The position numbers and the translations under genes were made by a program. A DNA stretch of 64,000 nt from Pseudomonadota bacterium (GTDB taxonomy: Bacteria; Pseudomonadota; Alphaproteobacteria; Sphingomonadales; Sphingomonadaceae). The notes under the pieces are model-generated. The model saw only the letters and a list, made by a program, of their open reading frames with translations, searched no databases and was not told where the DNA came from. Below, piece after piece: positions 18,491 through 27,125 of this stretch. Position 1 is the first letter of the stretch. Each line of letters opens with the position of its first letter. Location: assembly GCA_023389105.1 (NCBI GenBank), contig JAEWEY010000004.1:372001-436000 (forward strand), in the 5' to 3' direction.

Positions 18491-18951
18491 TGCCGCGGCA
18501 TAGCGAAACGAAGCATCTTCCCTACACGCCCGAGCAATTGTTCGAGCTGGTCGCCGACGTTGCCCGATATGACGAGTTTCTGCCCTGGGTCGTCGCTGTC
18601 CGGGTACGCTCATCGAGTGAAACCGAGACAGTCGCCGACCTGGTCGTCGGCTTCAACGCCTTCAAGGAACGGTTTACCAGCCGTGTTGTGAAGCAGCGTC
18701 CCGGGCGCATTTGCGTCGATTACGTCGAAGGCCCGCTCAAGTATCTGCACAACGAGTGGACGTTCGATCGTGCTGCGGACGGCGGAACCGATGTCTTCTT
18801 CTCGGTTGATTTCGCGTTCAAGTCGCGATTGTTCGAAACGCTAGCCGGCGCAATGTTCGACCGCGCCCTCCGGCGGATGACGTCAGCCTTCGAACAGCGC
18901 GCGGCAGCGCTCTACGGCAGCAGCAAGTCGAGCGCGCAAAGCGCCGCCTGA
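18490..18951 (+). CDS. COQ10/RatA-like START-domain protein, probable ubiquinone chaperone
   Basis: 153 residues of the START-like fold with the family opening LPYTPEQLFELVADVARYDEFLPW, of which LVADVARYDEFLPW is the key stretch. Later parts include FTSRVVKQRPGRI and GPLKYLHNEW. Homologues bind coenzyme Q and aid respiration. The E. coli relative is named RatA, but the toxin role is not implied here because no antitoxin gene is present. Coupled to lipA. The last 40 bases overlap the convergent cinA-like gene. Confidence 0.85.
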   Translation: MPRHSETKHLPYTPEQLFELVADVARYDEFLPWVVAVRVRSSSETETVADLVVGFNAFKERFTSRVVKQRPGRICVDYVEGPLKYLHNEWTFDRAADGGTDVFFSVDFAFKSRLFETLAGAMFDRALRRMTSAFEQRAAALYGSSKSSAQSAA

Positions 18952-19415
18952 AGACGGACCCCGGACCGGGTCTTTTCATCGAAAAATTTCTGGTCCGCGA
19001 CGATCTTAGCGGGGTCCGCGTCGCGCTCGGCCAGCGCAAATACGACTGTGCCTACCGGCTTCTGCGCCGTACCGCCGCCAGGTCCGGCGATGCCGGTGAT
19101 GGCCACGGCCACGTCAGCGTCGGAGGCTTGCAGCGCTCCACGAGCCATCGCCCACGCGGTCGCCACGCTGACGGATCCGAAGGTCGCCACCACGTCCTCC
19201 GACACGCGCAGCTCGGAGATTTTGGCTGCATTGGAATAGGTTACGTAGCCAGCCTCGAACATTTCCGAGGAGCCGGGGATTTCGGTCAATGCGGCCGCGA
19301 CGAGTCCACCCGTGCAGCTTTCGGCCGTCGCCACACGCCGGCCCGCAGCGCGATTGGCTTCCACCACCTCGCGGGCTTTTTCGACCAGCTTTGCCGGTAA
19401 CAGCGTGTCGCTCAC
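18912..19415 (-). CDS. CinA-family protein, nicotinamide-nucleotide amidase (PncC type)
   Basis: A 167-residue stand-alone CinA C-terminal domain. ATAESCTGGLVAAALTEIPG, containing the catalytic serine and threonine region, and GIAGPGGGTAQKPVG are diagnostic. It deamidates NMN in pyridine nucleotide salvage. GTG is chosen because it overlaps the ispDF stop as GTGA and has GGGAG upstream. Confidence 0.9.
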   Translation of the reverse strand: MSDTLLPAKLVEKAREVVEANRAAGRRVATAESCTGGLVAAALTEIPGSSEMFEAGYVTYSNAAKISELRVSEDVVATFGSVSVATAWAMARGALQASDADVAVAITGIAGPGGGTAQKPVGTVVFALAERDADPAKIVADQKFFDEKTRSGVRLQAALCALDLLLP

Positions 19416-20551
19416 CAAGTCGCTCCCATGCGCACATTGGCCACAGCCTGCGCCGCTATACCTTCCCGGCGCCCGGTGAAACCAAGACCTTCGGTGGTGG
19501 TTGCCTTGAGGCTTACCTGATCGACCCGGAGGCCAAGGATTTCTGCAATCCGCGATCGCATGGCTTCGCGGTGGGGGCCAACCTTGGGCGCTTCAGCGAT
19601 GACGGTGCAGTCGACATGGTCGATGATCGCTCCCTGACCCCGCGCAAGTTCCGCCGCATGGGACAGGAACAGATGAGAGGCCGCACCCTTCCAACGCGCG
19701 TCGCTGGGCGGGAAGTGTTCGCCAATGTCGCCGAGGCCGACGGCACCAAGCAGCGCATCGGTTATCGCGTGGAGCACGACGTCGGCGTCGCTATGCCCCT
19801 GCAGGCCACGATCATGATCGATTGAGATGCCGCCAAGCATCATCGGTCCCGGACCCGCAAAGGCGTGAACGTCGAAGCCCATGCCGGTCCGCGGGATTGA
19901 CTTGCCTGCCAGCCATTGCTGAGCCCGGGCGAAATCGGCGGGGAGAGTAAGCTTTTCCAGGCGCGGGTCGCCTTCGACGGCGGCAACCTTCATCCCGGCA
20001 GCCCGCAGGACGGTCGTTTCGTCGGTCGGCGTCGTGCCGGTCCAGTCTTCGTAGGCGGACTTCAAAGCGGCGAGGCGAAACGCCTGCGGAGTTTGAACAC
20101 GCTGCAAGCCGGCGCGGTCGATCGGGTCGTCGATCGTCTTGTCACCCCGCGCGAGCGTATCGCCGACGGGTAGGACGGGCGCCGCGCCATCGAAGAACTC
20201 GAGACTTGCAAGCAAACGGTCGATGACGTCGGTGGGGCAGAAGGGACGGGCGGCATCGTGCACGAGCACGGCTTCGCCCTCAATCCGATCGAGCCCTGCG
20301 CGTACCGAGTCCGCGCGCTCGGCTCCACCTTGAACGATGGTGGGTTCCAACCCTTGCAGCGCCGATGAGGCACTGTCGTGCTGACCCTCGCCAATGGCGA
20401 CACATAGATGGCCAACTGCGGGGTGACGCAACAACGCCTCCGCCGCCCAACGCAGGACCGGTTTTCCGCAGAGATCGCGATATTGCTTGGGCACGCCCCC
20501 GCCTAGGCGCTCGCCCTTTCCGGCGGCGACGATGAGTGCGGTCGTGGTCAC
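19412..20551 (-). CDS. ispDF: Bifunctional IspD/IspF of the MEP isoprenoid pathway
   Basis: About 379 residues. The N-terminal IspD cytidylyltransferase shows ALIVAAGKGERLGGGVPKQY, VLVHDAARPF and TPTDETTVL. The C-terminal IspF cyclodiphosphate synthase begins RTGMGFDVHAF, with metal-binding GHSDADVVLHAITDA and KATTTEGLGFTGR. The fusion is common in alphaproteobacteria. I start at GTG (VTTTALIVAAG). An ATG 22 codons upstream would overlap the divergent dusB start. Confidence 0.94.
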   Translation of the reverse strand: MTTTALIVAAGKGERLGGGVPKQYRDLCGKPVLRWAAEALLRHPAVGHLCVAIGEGQHDSASSALQGLEPTIVQGGAERADSVRAGLDRIEGEAVLVHDAARPFCPTDVIDRLLASLEFFDGAAPVLPVGDTLARGDKTIDDPIDRAGLQRVQTPQAFRLAALKSAYEDWTGTTPTDETTVLRAAGMKVAAVEGDPRLEKLTLPADFARAQQWLAGKSIPRTGMGFDVHAFAGPGPMMLGGISIDHDRGLQGHSDADVVLHAITDALLGAVGLGDIGEHFPPSDARWKGAASHLFLSHAAELARGQGAIIDHVDCTVIAEAPKVGPHREAMRSRIAEILGLRVDQVSLKATTTEGLGFTGRREGIAAQAVANVRMGATW

Positions 20552-20615
20552 GCCGTTGCGTCTAGGAGCGCTCGCCTTGTCCGCCAAGGGGTTCTCTACT
20601 ATCTGCGGCGCTTCC

Positions 20616-21614
20616 ATGTCTGAGCTGAAGCCCATCAACATCGGTCCGCTGCGGATCGACGCGCCGGTCATTCTGGCGCCCATGACGGGCGTCACCGACC
20701 TGCCGTTCCGGCGCATCGTCAAGCGCTACGGCGCCGGCCTGACGGTCAGCGAGATGATCGCCAGCCAGGCGATGGTGCGCGAAACGCGTCAATCGCTGCA
20801 GAAGTCGCTGTGGGATCCAGCGGAAGAGCCGGTGTCGGTGCAGCTGGCGGGGTGCGAGCCGCATGTGATGGCCGAGGCCGCCAAGCTCAACGAGCAGCGC
20901 GGCGCGGCGATCATTGACATCAACATGGGCTGCCCGGTGAAGAAGGTCGTCAACGGCGATGCGGGTTCGGCACTGATGCGCGACCTGCCGCTGGCCGCGC
21001 GCCTCATCGACGCGACGGTGAAGGCCGTGAAGGTGCCGGTCACGCTGAAGATGCGGATGGGTTGGGACCATTCGAGCCTCAACGCGCCGGAGCTTGCCCG
21101 CATCGCTGAAGATCTCGGCATCAAGCTTATCACGGTGCACGGCCGCACGCGTTGCCAGCTGTACAAAGGCACGGCGGACTGGGCGTTCGTTCGCTCGGTC
21201 AAGGAATCGGTGTCGCTGCCGGTCATCGTCAACGGCGATATTTGTTCGGTCGAGGATAGCCGGGAGGCCCTTCGGCAGTCCGGAGCCGACGGCGTAATGA
21301 TCGGCCGCGGTGCCTACGGCCGCCCTTGGCTGATCGCGCAAGTTATGAGCGCATTGGGCGGCGGTGGACAGCGCCCCGACCCCGCGCTTGACGAGCAGTT
21401 GGCGACGATGCTCGAGCAGTATGAAGACATGCTGCAGCTGTACGGGACGCAGACCGGCGTGAACCTCGCTCGCAAGCACATCGGTTGGTATACCAAGGGG
21501 CTGCCCGGATCGGCGGAACTGCGCAATAAGGTCAATCAGCAGGACGATCCGAGGGTAGTCGTCGCGATGTTGCAGGAATTCTATTCGCCGTGGTGCGCGC
21601 GCGCCGCTGCCTGA
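20616..21614 (+). CDS. dusB: tRNA-dihydrouridine synthase B (NifR3)
   Basis: A 332-residue flavoenzyme reducing uridines in the tRNA D-loop. LAPMTGVTDLPFR opens the FMN barrel, INMGCPVKKV carries the catalytic cysteine, and ITVHGRTR and NGDI plus GVMIGRGAYGRPW bind FMN. It heads the dusB-ntrY-ntrX-hfq-hflX run. In many alphaproteobacteria ntrB and ntrC sit between dusB and ntrY, but not here. Confidence 0.94.
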   Translation: MSELKPINIGPLRIDAPVILAPMTGVTDLPFRRIVKRYGAGLTVSEMIASQAMVRETRQSLQKSLWDPAEEPVSVQLAGCEPHVMAEAAKLNEQRGAAIIDINMGCPVKKVVNGDAGSALMRDLPLAARLIDATVKAVKVPVTLKMRMGWDHSSLNAPELARIAEDLGIKLITVHGRTRCQLYKGTADWAFVRSVKESVSLPVIVNGDICSVEDSREALRQSGADGVMIGRGAYGRPWLIAQVMSALGGGGQRPDPALDEQLATMLEQYEDMLQLYGTQTGVNLARKHIGWYTKGLPGSAELRNKVNQQDDPRVVVAMLQEFYSPWCARAAA

Positions 21615-21675
21615 GCGGAATACCCACTGCAAACCTGTGTTGTTTCTGCAACGCCCGTGCTAGGGCGCTGCCCGG

Positions 21676-23940
21676 ATGGACGCGCGTACGGCCGAATCGC
21701 CGGTGATTAAGCAGCAGGACAATTGGCTCCAGCGCGAGCGCGCGAGCGGCCGGTTTTACGATCGACTGGCGTGGGCCATCGGCGCTTTTTTGGCCGCAAT
21801 GGTGGCGCTCAGCATCTGGCTGATTCGCCGCGACGCCGCGCCGGGTACGTTGCTCTACGCTCCCCTGATCGCGCTTTTGCTAATCGCCAATCTGCTTCCC
21901 GCAATCGCACTGATGGTGCTCTATGCCCGCAAGCTAGCGGTCCGGCGGGCGGAGCGGGGAGGGCTTGGCAGCGGCCGGCTGCACGTGCGCCTCGTCGCGC
22001 TGTTCTCCGTCATCTCAGTCGTTCCGACCGTCCTCGTAGCGATCTTTGCCTCAGTGCTGTTTCAAAGCGGCCTGGAATTTTGGTTCTCCAATCGTGCCCG
22101 AAACATGCTGGAGAATACCGTCCAGGTTGCCCGGGCGAGTTACGCCAACGAAGTCGATCGGGTATCAGCGGAAACGCTGGCCGCTAGCGGAAATCTTGCG
22201 GAGTATCTGCAAGCCTATTCAATCGAGGATCCGCGTTTCCAGGACGCCTTTGCGCGGCTGCAGGTGCTCAATCGCGGATTGTCCGAAGCGATCATCTTCA
22301 CCTACGGGCCCGACAAGCAAATCCGAACACTGGTCTTGGTTAATCCCTACGACCGGCAATTGGAGCGCGCGATCCCGCCGGCGGCGATTACGGAGCTGTC
22401 GAAAAAATCAGTTGTCCCGATCAGTTCGGCGGACCGGGTCGGCGCGGTCACCAAGCTCGCCTTTGGGCCGGATACCTATCTTTACGCCGCGCGCGTCTTC
22501 GACCCGCAGTTCAAGGAGCAGCTCGACCGAGCAAACGACGTGCTCAGAGACTACCAGGCGCTGCTCGCCCGATCGCGGCTTAACCAGCTCCGCTTTAACG
22601 CTGCGCTGCTCCTTGGCGCGCTCATCATCGTCGGGCTGTCGATCCTCGCGGCGTTGAGGCTCGCAGATCGGCTCGTGCGCCCTGTCGGTCAGCTCGTGGA
22701 CGCCGCCGGGAGGGTCGAAGCGGGTGACTTCTCGGTACGGGTGCCCGTCGCGAAGACCGAGGATGAGGTACAGACCCTATCCACGGCGTTCAATCGCATG
22801 ACGGGCCGCCTTGAAGAGCAAACCAACGCTCTCCGCTCGGCGAATACGCAGTTGGATACGCGAAGAGCCTTCATCGAAGCAGTCCTTTCGAGCGTAACTG
22901 CCGGCGTGATCGCGGTCGACGGTTCGCATCGGGTAACGTTGCTCAACCGCACGGCAGAAACGCTGCTTCAGCAGGGCGACGAGGAGATTGAGGGCAGGGG
23001 TCTGAGATCGCTTTCTCCCGAGCTCGATGAGTTTATGCGCGGCGAGACATCCGATGCCAACGTGACGATTACCGACGATGGTGTGCAGAGAACCTTGGCC
23101 GTGAAGCGTATGCGCTACGCGGACGGATCGGTGCTGACGTTTGACGACATCACCGACCAACTGTCCGATCAGCGCCGCGCCGCATGGTCGGACATTGCGC
23201 GGCGCATCGCGCATGAGATCAAAAATCCGTTGACCCCGATCCAGCTTGCTGCCGAACGCCTGCAACGGCGCTTCGGTAAGGAAGTTTCATCCGATCCCGA
23301 CACATTCTCGCGCCTTACTGAGACGATCGTTCGCCAGGTGGGCGATCTGCGCCGGATGGTCGACGAATTTTCCGACTTCGCGCGGATGCCGAAGCCCATC
23401 TTCCGCGACGAAAATGTGCACGAGATCGCGCGCCAGGCGCTGTTCCTGCACGAAGTCGCGCACCCCTCGATCACGTTCTCGCTGGAGCCGCCGCAGGGCG
23501 AATTCCGCATGGTCGGCGACCGCCGTCAGCTCAGCCAAGCACTCACCAACGTCGTGAAGAATAGTGTCGAAGCCATTGAAGGAAGAAGAAATCGCGGCGA
23601 GCACAGCATCGCCGGCGACCGCATCGATCTCAAGATCCGACAGGACTCGGACCATCTGATCATCGACGTGCTGGATACGGGTATCGGTCTGCCGGAGGAC
23701 CGGGAGCGGCTGACCGAGCCTTACATGACCACCCGAGTGAAGGGCACCGGCCTTGGCCTCGCGATCGTGAAGAAGATCGTGGAAGAGCATATGGGCGAAA
23801 TCTCCTTTCTCGACCGGTCTGGCGGCGGCACGCATGTCCGGATCGCATTCGACACGGCTAAACTGGCGACGCTGGCGGGCGAGGGCGGCCCATCCGGCAA
23901 AACCGGCCACGACCTAGATGAGGAAGCAGATGGCGCTTGA
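21676..23940 (+). CDS. ntrY: Sensor histidine kinase NtrY
   Basis: 754 residues. Several membrane helices span the first ~140 residues (LAWAIGAFLAAMVALSIWL, LYAPLIALLLIANLLPAIAL, LVALFSVISVVPTVLVAIF). A periplasmic sensing region and a fourth helix near 320 follow, then HAMP (about 335-390), a PAS domain, and the kinase core with the phosphorylated histidine in IAHEIKNPLTPIQL. The ATP lid shows DTGIGLPEDRE and GTGLGLAIVKK. Partner of NtrX in nitrogen/redox or envelope signalling. Confidence 0.94.
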   Translation: MDARTAESPVIKQQDNWLQRERASGRFYDRLAWAIGAFLAAMVALSIWLIRRDAAPGTLLYAPLIALLLIANLLPAIALMVLYARKLAVRRAERGGLGSGRLHVRLVALFSVISVVPTVLVAIFASVLFQSGLEFWFSNRARNMLENTVQVARASYANEVDRVSAETLAASGNLAEYLQAYSIEDPRFQDAFARLQVLNRGLSEAIIFTYGPDKQIRTLVLVNPYDRQLERAIPPAAITELSKKSVVPISSADRVGAVTKLAFGPDTYLYAARVFDPQFKEQLDRANDVLRDYQALLARSRLNQLRFNAALLLGALIIVGLSILAALRLADRLVRPVGQLVDAAGRVEAGDFSVRVPVAKTEDEVQTLSTAFNRMTGRLEEQTNALRSANTQLDTRRAFIEAVLSSVTAGVIAVDGSHRVTLLNRTAETLLQQGDEEIEGRGLRSLSPELDEFMRGETSDANVTITDDGVQRTLAVKRMRYADGSVLTFDDITDQLSDQRRAAWSDIARRIAHEIKNPLTPIQLAAERLQRRFGKEVSSDPDTFSRLTETIVRQVGDLRRMVDEFSDFARMPKPIFRDENVHEIARQALFLHEVAHPSITFSLEPPQGEFRMVGDRRQLSQALTNVVKNSVEAIEGRRNRGEHSIAGDRIDLKIRQDSDHLIIDVLDTGIGLPEDRERLTEPYMTTRVKGTGLGLAIVKKIVEEHMGEISFLDRSGGGTHVRIAFDTAKLATLAGEGGPSGKTGHDLDEEADGA

Positions 23941-25315
23941 AGTACTCGTAGTCGACGATGAGGCCGATATCCGCGAGCTGGTCGGCGGTGTGCTGGAAGA
24001 CGAAGGCTATTCGGTTCGTACGGCAGCAGACAGCACGCAGACGCTCGACGCCATCGAAGAGCGGCGCCCATCGATGGTCTTGCTCGATGTCTGGCTGCAA
24101 GGGTCGAAGCTCGACGGCTTGCAGCTGCTGCAGGAGATCAAGCGCCGCGATTCGACGCTGCCTGTGCTGATGATCTCCGGCCACGGAAATCTCGACACCG
24201 CAGTGGCGGCGGTGAGGGAAGGGGCCATCGACTTCATCGAGAAGCCCTTCGAAGCCGAGCGGCTGATCTATCTCGTCAATCGCGCAACCGAGGCCGAGCG
24301 CCTGCGCCGCGAGAACGAGACGCTCAAGCTTCAGCTCGGGCACGAGGATCAGCTGCACGGCAGTTCGGTCGCGATCAACACTGTCCGCGCAACCTTGAAG
24401 CGGGTGGCCCCGACGGGGAGCCGCGTGCTGATTTCCGGTCCTCCGGGGGTAGGCAAGGAAATCGCAGCCCGGATGATCCATCAGTGGAGCCCGCGGGCCC
24501 GCGCGCCTTTCATCGTGCTTTCGGCGGCGATGATGAGTCCCGAGCGGGTGGAGGAAGAACTGTTCGGTAGCGAGACCGACGGCATGAGCCGGTCCGGCCT
24601 GCTTGAGCATGCCCATGGCGGCACGCTGTTCCTCGATGAGATCGCGGACATGCCGCCGACGACGCAGGCCAAGATCCTGCGGGTCCTGACGGATCAGAGC
24701 TATACGCGTGTGGGCGGTCAGCGGCCGGTCAAGGTCGATGTCCGAGTTCTTTCGGCGACCTCGCGCAATCTGCAGGACGAGATCGCTGCGGGACGCTTCC
24801 GGGAGGACCTTTTCTACCGGTTGAATGTCGTCCCCGTGAAGCTTCCGCCGTTGCGCGAGCGTCGCGAGGACATTCCGGAACTGGTAAGTCATTTCCTCGC
24901 TCGCCTCGCGGCCGAGCGAAGAATGCCTTCTCCAGCTATTTCCGAAGAGGCCATGGCGGCATTGCAAGCGCACGACTGGCCCGGGAACGTCCGGCAGCTT
25001 CGCAACATCATCGAGCGGACGTTGATCCTGGCGCCGAGTGAGCGGGTGTCCTGCATTGAGGTCGATCTGCTCCCCCCGGAAATCCTCGATAGTCAGGGAT
25101 CGGCGGCCGGTGGCTCAAACACCACTATGGCCATTATGGGCAGTCCGCTGCGCGAAGCGCGAGAGTCGTTTGAGCGCGAGTATCTGAAAATCCAGATCCG
25201 CCGCTTCTCCGGCAACATCTCCCGCACCGCTTCGTTCATCGGCATGGAGCGTTCAGCGCTTCACCGGAAGCTCAAGGCCTTGGGCATCGGGGAAAAGAAG
25301 GACGGCGAAGAGTAG
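23930..25315 (+). CDS. ntrX: Response regulator NtrX
   Basis: 461 residues: receiver domain (VVDDEADIREL, phosphorylated Asp in LLDVWLQG, KPF switch lysine), AAA+ domain (GPPGVGKEIAARM Walker A, GGTLFLDEIADMPP Walker B) and a Fis-type helix-turn-helix at the end (NISRTASFIGMERSALHRKL). Between EELFGSETDG and GLLEHAHGG the GAFTGA loop needed to contact sigma-54 is absent, as in other alphaproteobacterial NtrX proteins, so it should act without sigma-54. The start lies inside ntrY with GAGGAAG upstream. Confidence 0.94.
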   Translation: MALEVLVVDDEADIRELVGGVLEDEGYSVRTAADSTQTLDAIEERRPSMVLLDVWLQGSKLDGLQLLQEIKRRDSTLPVLMISGHGNLDTAVAAVREGAIDFIEKPFEAERLIYLVNRATEAERLRRENETLKLQLGHEDQLHGSSVAINTVRATLKRVAPTGSRVLISGPPGVGKEIAARMIHQWSPRARAPFIVLSAAMMSPERVEEELFGSETDGMSRSGLLEHAHGGTLFLDEIADMPPTTQAKILRVLTDQSYTRVGGQRPVKVDVRVLSATSRNLQDEIAAGRFREDLFYRLNVVPVKLPPLRERREDIPELVSHFLARLAAERRMPSPAISEEAMAALQAHDWPGNVRQLRNIIERTLILAPSERVSCIEVDLLPPEILDSQGSAAGGSNTTMAIMGSPLREARESFEREYLKIQIRRFSGNISRTASFIGMERSALHRKLKALGIGEKKDGEE

Positions 25316-25323
25316 GAGACAAG

Positions 25324-25818
25324 GTGGCCGCCACCCGTTCGTTGAGCTTGCAGGATCATTTCCTGAACAGCCTGCGGCGCGCCAAGGCTCCGGTGACCAT
25401 TTTTTTGGTCAAGGGCGTCAAACTGCAAGGCGTCGTCACCTGGTTCGACGCGTTTTCCCTTCTCCTGCGGCGCGACGGGACCACGCAGCTCCTCTACAAG
25501 CACTCCATCTCGACGATCATGCCAAGCGAAAAGCCGGTGGATTTCGTCGCAACGCGCCCGACCGCGGAAGGGGGGAAGGCCAGTCTCCAGGACCTGTTCC
25601 TTGCCGCGGCGTCGCGCGATGCCGAGCGGATGACGCTGTTCCTCGTTAATGGCGTCATGTTGCAGGGCACCGTGACGGGCTTCGATCAATTCAGCCTGAT
25701 TCTCGAGCGCGGCGCGCAGTTGCAGCTGGTCTACAAACACGCCATCTCGACGTTACAGCCGGCTCATTCGCTCGACCTTGGAGCTGACCATGCCGGCGAT
25801 AAGGAGACGGACAGCTGA
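25324..25818 (+). CDS. hfq: RNA chaperone Hfq with two fused Sm domains
   Basis: 164 residues, about twice the usual length. Domain 1 (about 5-68) has LQDHFLNSLRRAKAPVTIFL and the Sm2 motif YKHSIST. Domain 2 (about 86-146) has LQDLFLAAASRDAERMTLFL and YKHAIST. A ~18-residue linker joins them and a short acidic tail follows. A ring would need three chains instead of six. Domain 1 keeps the classical QDHFLN distal/proximal residues better than domain 2. GTG start with AGGAGA upstream. Confidence 0.95.
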   Translation: MAATRSLSLQDHFLNSLRRAKAPVTIFLVKGVKLQGVVTWFDAFSLLLRRDGTTQLLYKHSISTIMPSEKPVDFVATRPTAEGGKASLQDLFLAAASRDAERMTLFLVNGVMLQGTVTGFDQFSLILERGAQLQLVYKHAISTLQPAHSLDLGADHAGDKETDS

Positions 25819-25850
25819 GCTCGACATTCGATGGCAATGGAGCGATCGAG

Positions 25851-27125
25851 GTGGCCCGCGGCGAGCGAGCGATCATCGCGGTCCCGCAGCTCCCGCGCGA
25901 GGGGCTTCGCCGCTCAGCCGACGCGCGCATCGAGGAAGCGGAAGGCCTTGCCGAGGCAATCGGAATCGAGGTGGTCGCCTCGCGTGCCTTTCGCGTGCGC
26001 GCAGTTCGTCCGGCAACATTGCTCGGCAAAGGACAAGTGGAGGAGATCGCCGAACTCGCAAAAGCTAATGAAGCGCATTTGCTGATCGTGGATGCAGCGC
26101 TGACGCCCATCCAGCAGAAGAACTTGGAGACGGAAAGCGGTGCCAAGGTCATCGACCGAACCGGGCTAATCCTCGAAATATTCGGCGAACGCGCGGCAAC
26201 GGCCGAGGGCCAGTTGCAGGTGGAACTGGCGCATTTGCAGTATCAGTCCGGTCGGCTCGTTCGCAGCTGGACCCACCTCGAACGGCAGCGCGGCGGTTTC
26301 GGCTTCCTCGGCGGCCCTGGCGAAACGCAGATCGAGGCCGACCGCCGGATGATCCGCGACCGCATGGCGAAGATTCGTCGGGAGCTGGAGCAGGTGAAGC
26401 GCACTCGAACGCTGCACCGCGACCGCCGACAGCGGGCGCCGTGGCCGGTGATTGCGCTCGTCGGTTACACGAACGCCGGAAAATCCACACTTTTCAATCG
26501 CCTAACGGGCGAAGCTGTCTTTGCGGAGAACCTGCTATTCGCCACGCTCGACCCCACCATGCGTGACATCCGCCTGCCGGGTTTCGACAAAGTGATTCTG
26601 TCCGACACGGTCGGTTTCGTGTCCGACCTGCCGACCGAATTGATCGCCGCGTTCCGCGCGACACTCGAAGAAGTCGCATCCGCCGACCTGCTGGTGCACG
26701 TCCGCAACATGGCTCACCCGGATCGCGAGGCGCAGCGCGACGACGTCGACGATGTGCTGGCCTCGCTTGGCATGGCGGAGGAGGGGGCGCCGCCGCGGCT
26801 CGAAGCGTGGAACAAGGTGGATCTGCTGACCACCGAAGAACGCGATCGGCTGACGGAGGAAGCGAAGCGCCGCGATGACGTCGCGATGGTATCGGCGCTT
26901 AGCGGAGAGGGGCTTGAGGCGCTCCGCGAGTTGATGGCGGCCAGATTGCGCAACGGCGAGCAGGTGCACGACGTTCGCCTACCCGCGAGCTCCGGGGAAA
27001 GGATCGCGTGGCTGCACGCGCGCGGCGAAGTTCTGGATCAGCGCGTCGAGGAAGACGAAGTTGCCCTGTCGGTACGGCTATCACCAGACAATTGGGCGCG
27101 GTTTCAGGCGTTGGAGTCCACCTGA
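25851..27125 (+). CDS. hflX: Ribosome-associated GTPase HflX
   Basis: A 424-residue GTPase that rescues stalled or heat-damaged ribosomes. The N-terminal HflX domain contains LLGKGQVEEIAEL and ERQRGGFGFLGGPGETQIE. G motifs are GYTNAGKSTLFN (G1), DTVGF (G3) and NKVD (G4). The GTG start is the first standard codon, but plausible HflX-like sequence (FDGNGAIE) continues upstream in frame to a CTG at 25815 that would overlap the hfq stop as CTGA. The real start may lie there. Confidence 0.93.
   Translation: MARGERAIIAVPQLPREGLRRSADARIEEAEGLAEAIGIEVVASRAFRVRAVRPATLLGKGQVEEIAELAKANEAHLLIVDAALTPIQQKNLETESGAKVIDRTGLILEIFGERAATAEGQLQVELAHLQYQSGRLVRSWTHLERQRGGFGFLGGPGETQIEADRRMIRDRMAKIRRELEQVKRTRTLHRDRRQRAPWPVIALVGYTNAGKSTLFNRLTGEAVFAENLLFATLDPTMRDIRLPGFDKVILSDTVGFVSDLPTELIAAFRATLEEVASADLLVHVRNMAHPDREAQRDDVDDVLASLGMAEEGAPPRLEAWNKVDLLTTEERDRLTEEAKRRDDVAMVSALSGEGLEALRELMAARLRNGEQVHDVRLPASSGERIAWLHARGEVLDQRVEEDEVALSVRLSPDNWARFQALEST

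Noticed and set aside
18490..18951. RatA-type toxin of a toxin-antitoxin pair.
   Set aside because: The name comes from an E. coli homologue. There is no antitoxin-like neighbour, and coupling to lipA plus the START fold fits a ubiquinone-binding role.
24540..24640. Loss of GAFTGA in NtrX as a recent inactivating deletion.
   Set aside because: The surrounding AAA+ sequence is intact and NtrX proteins of other alphaproteobacteria also lack the motif, so it is a family trait.
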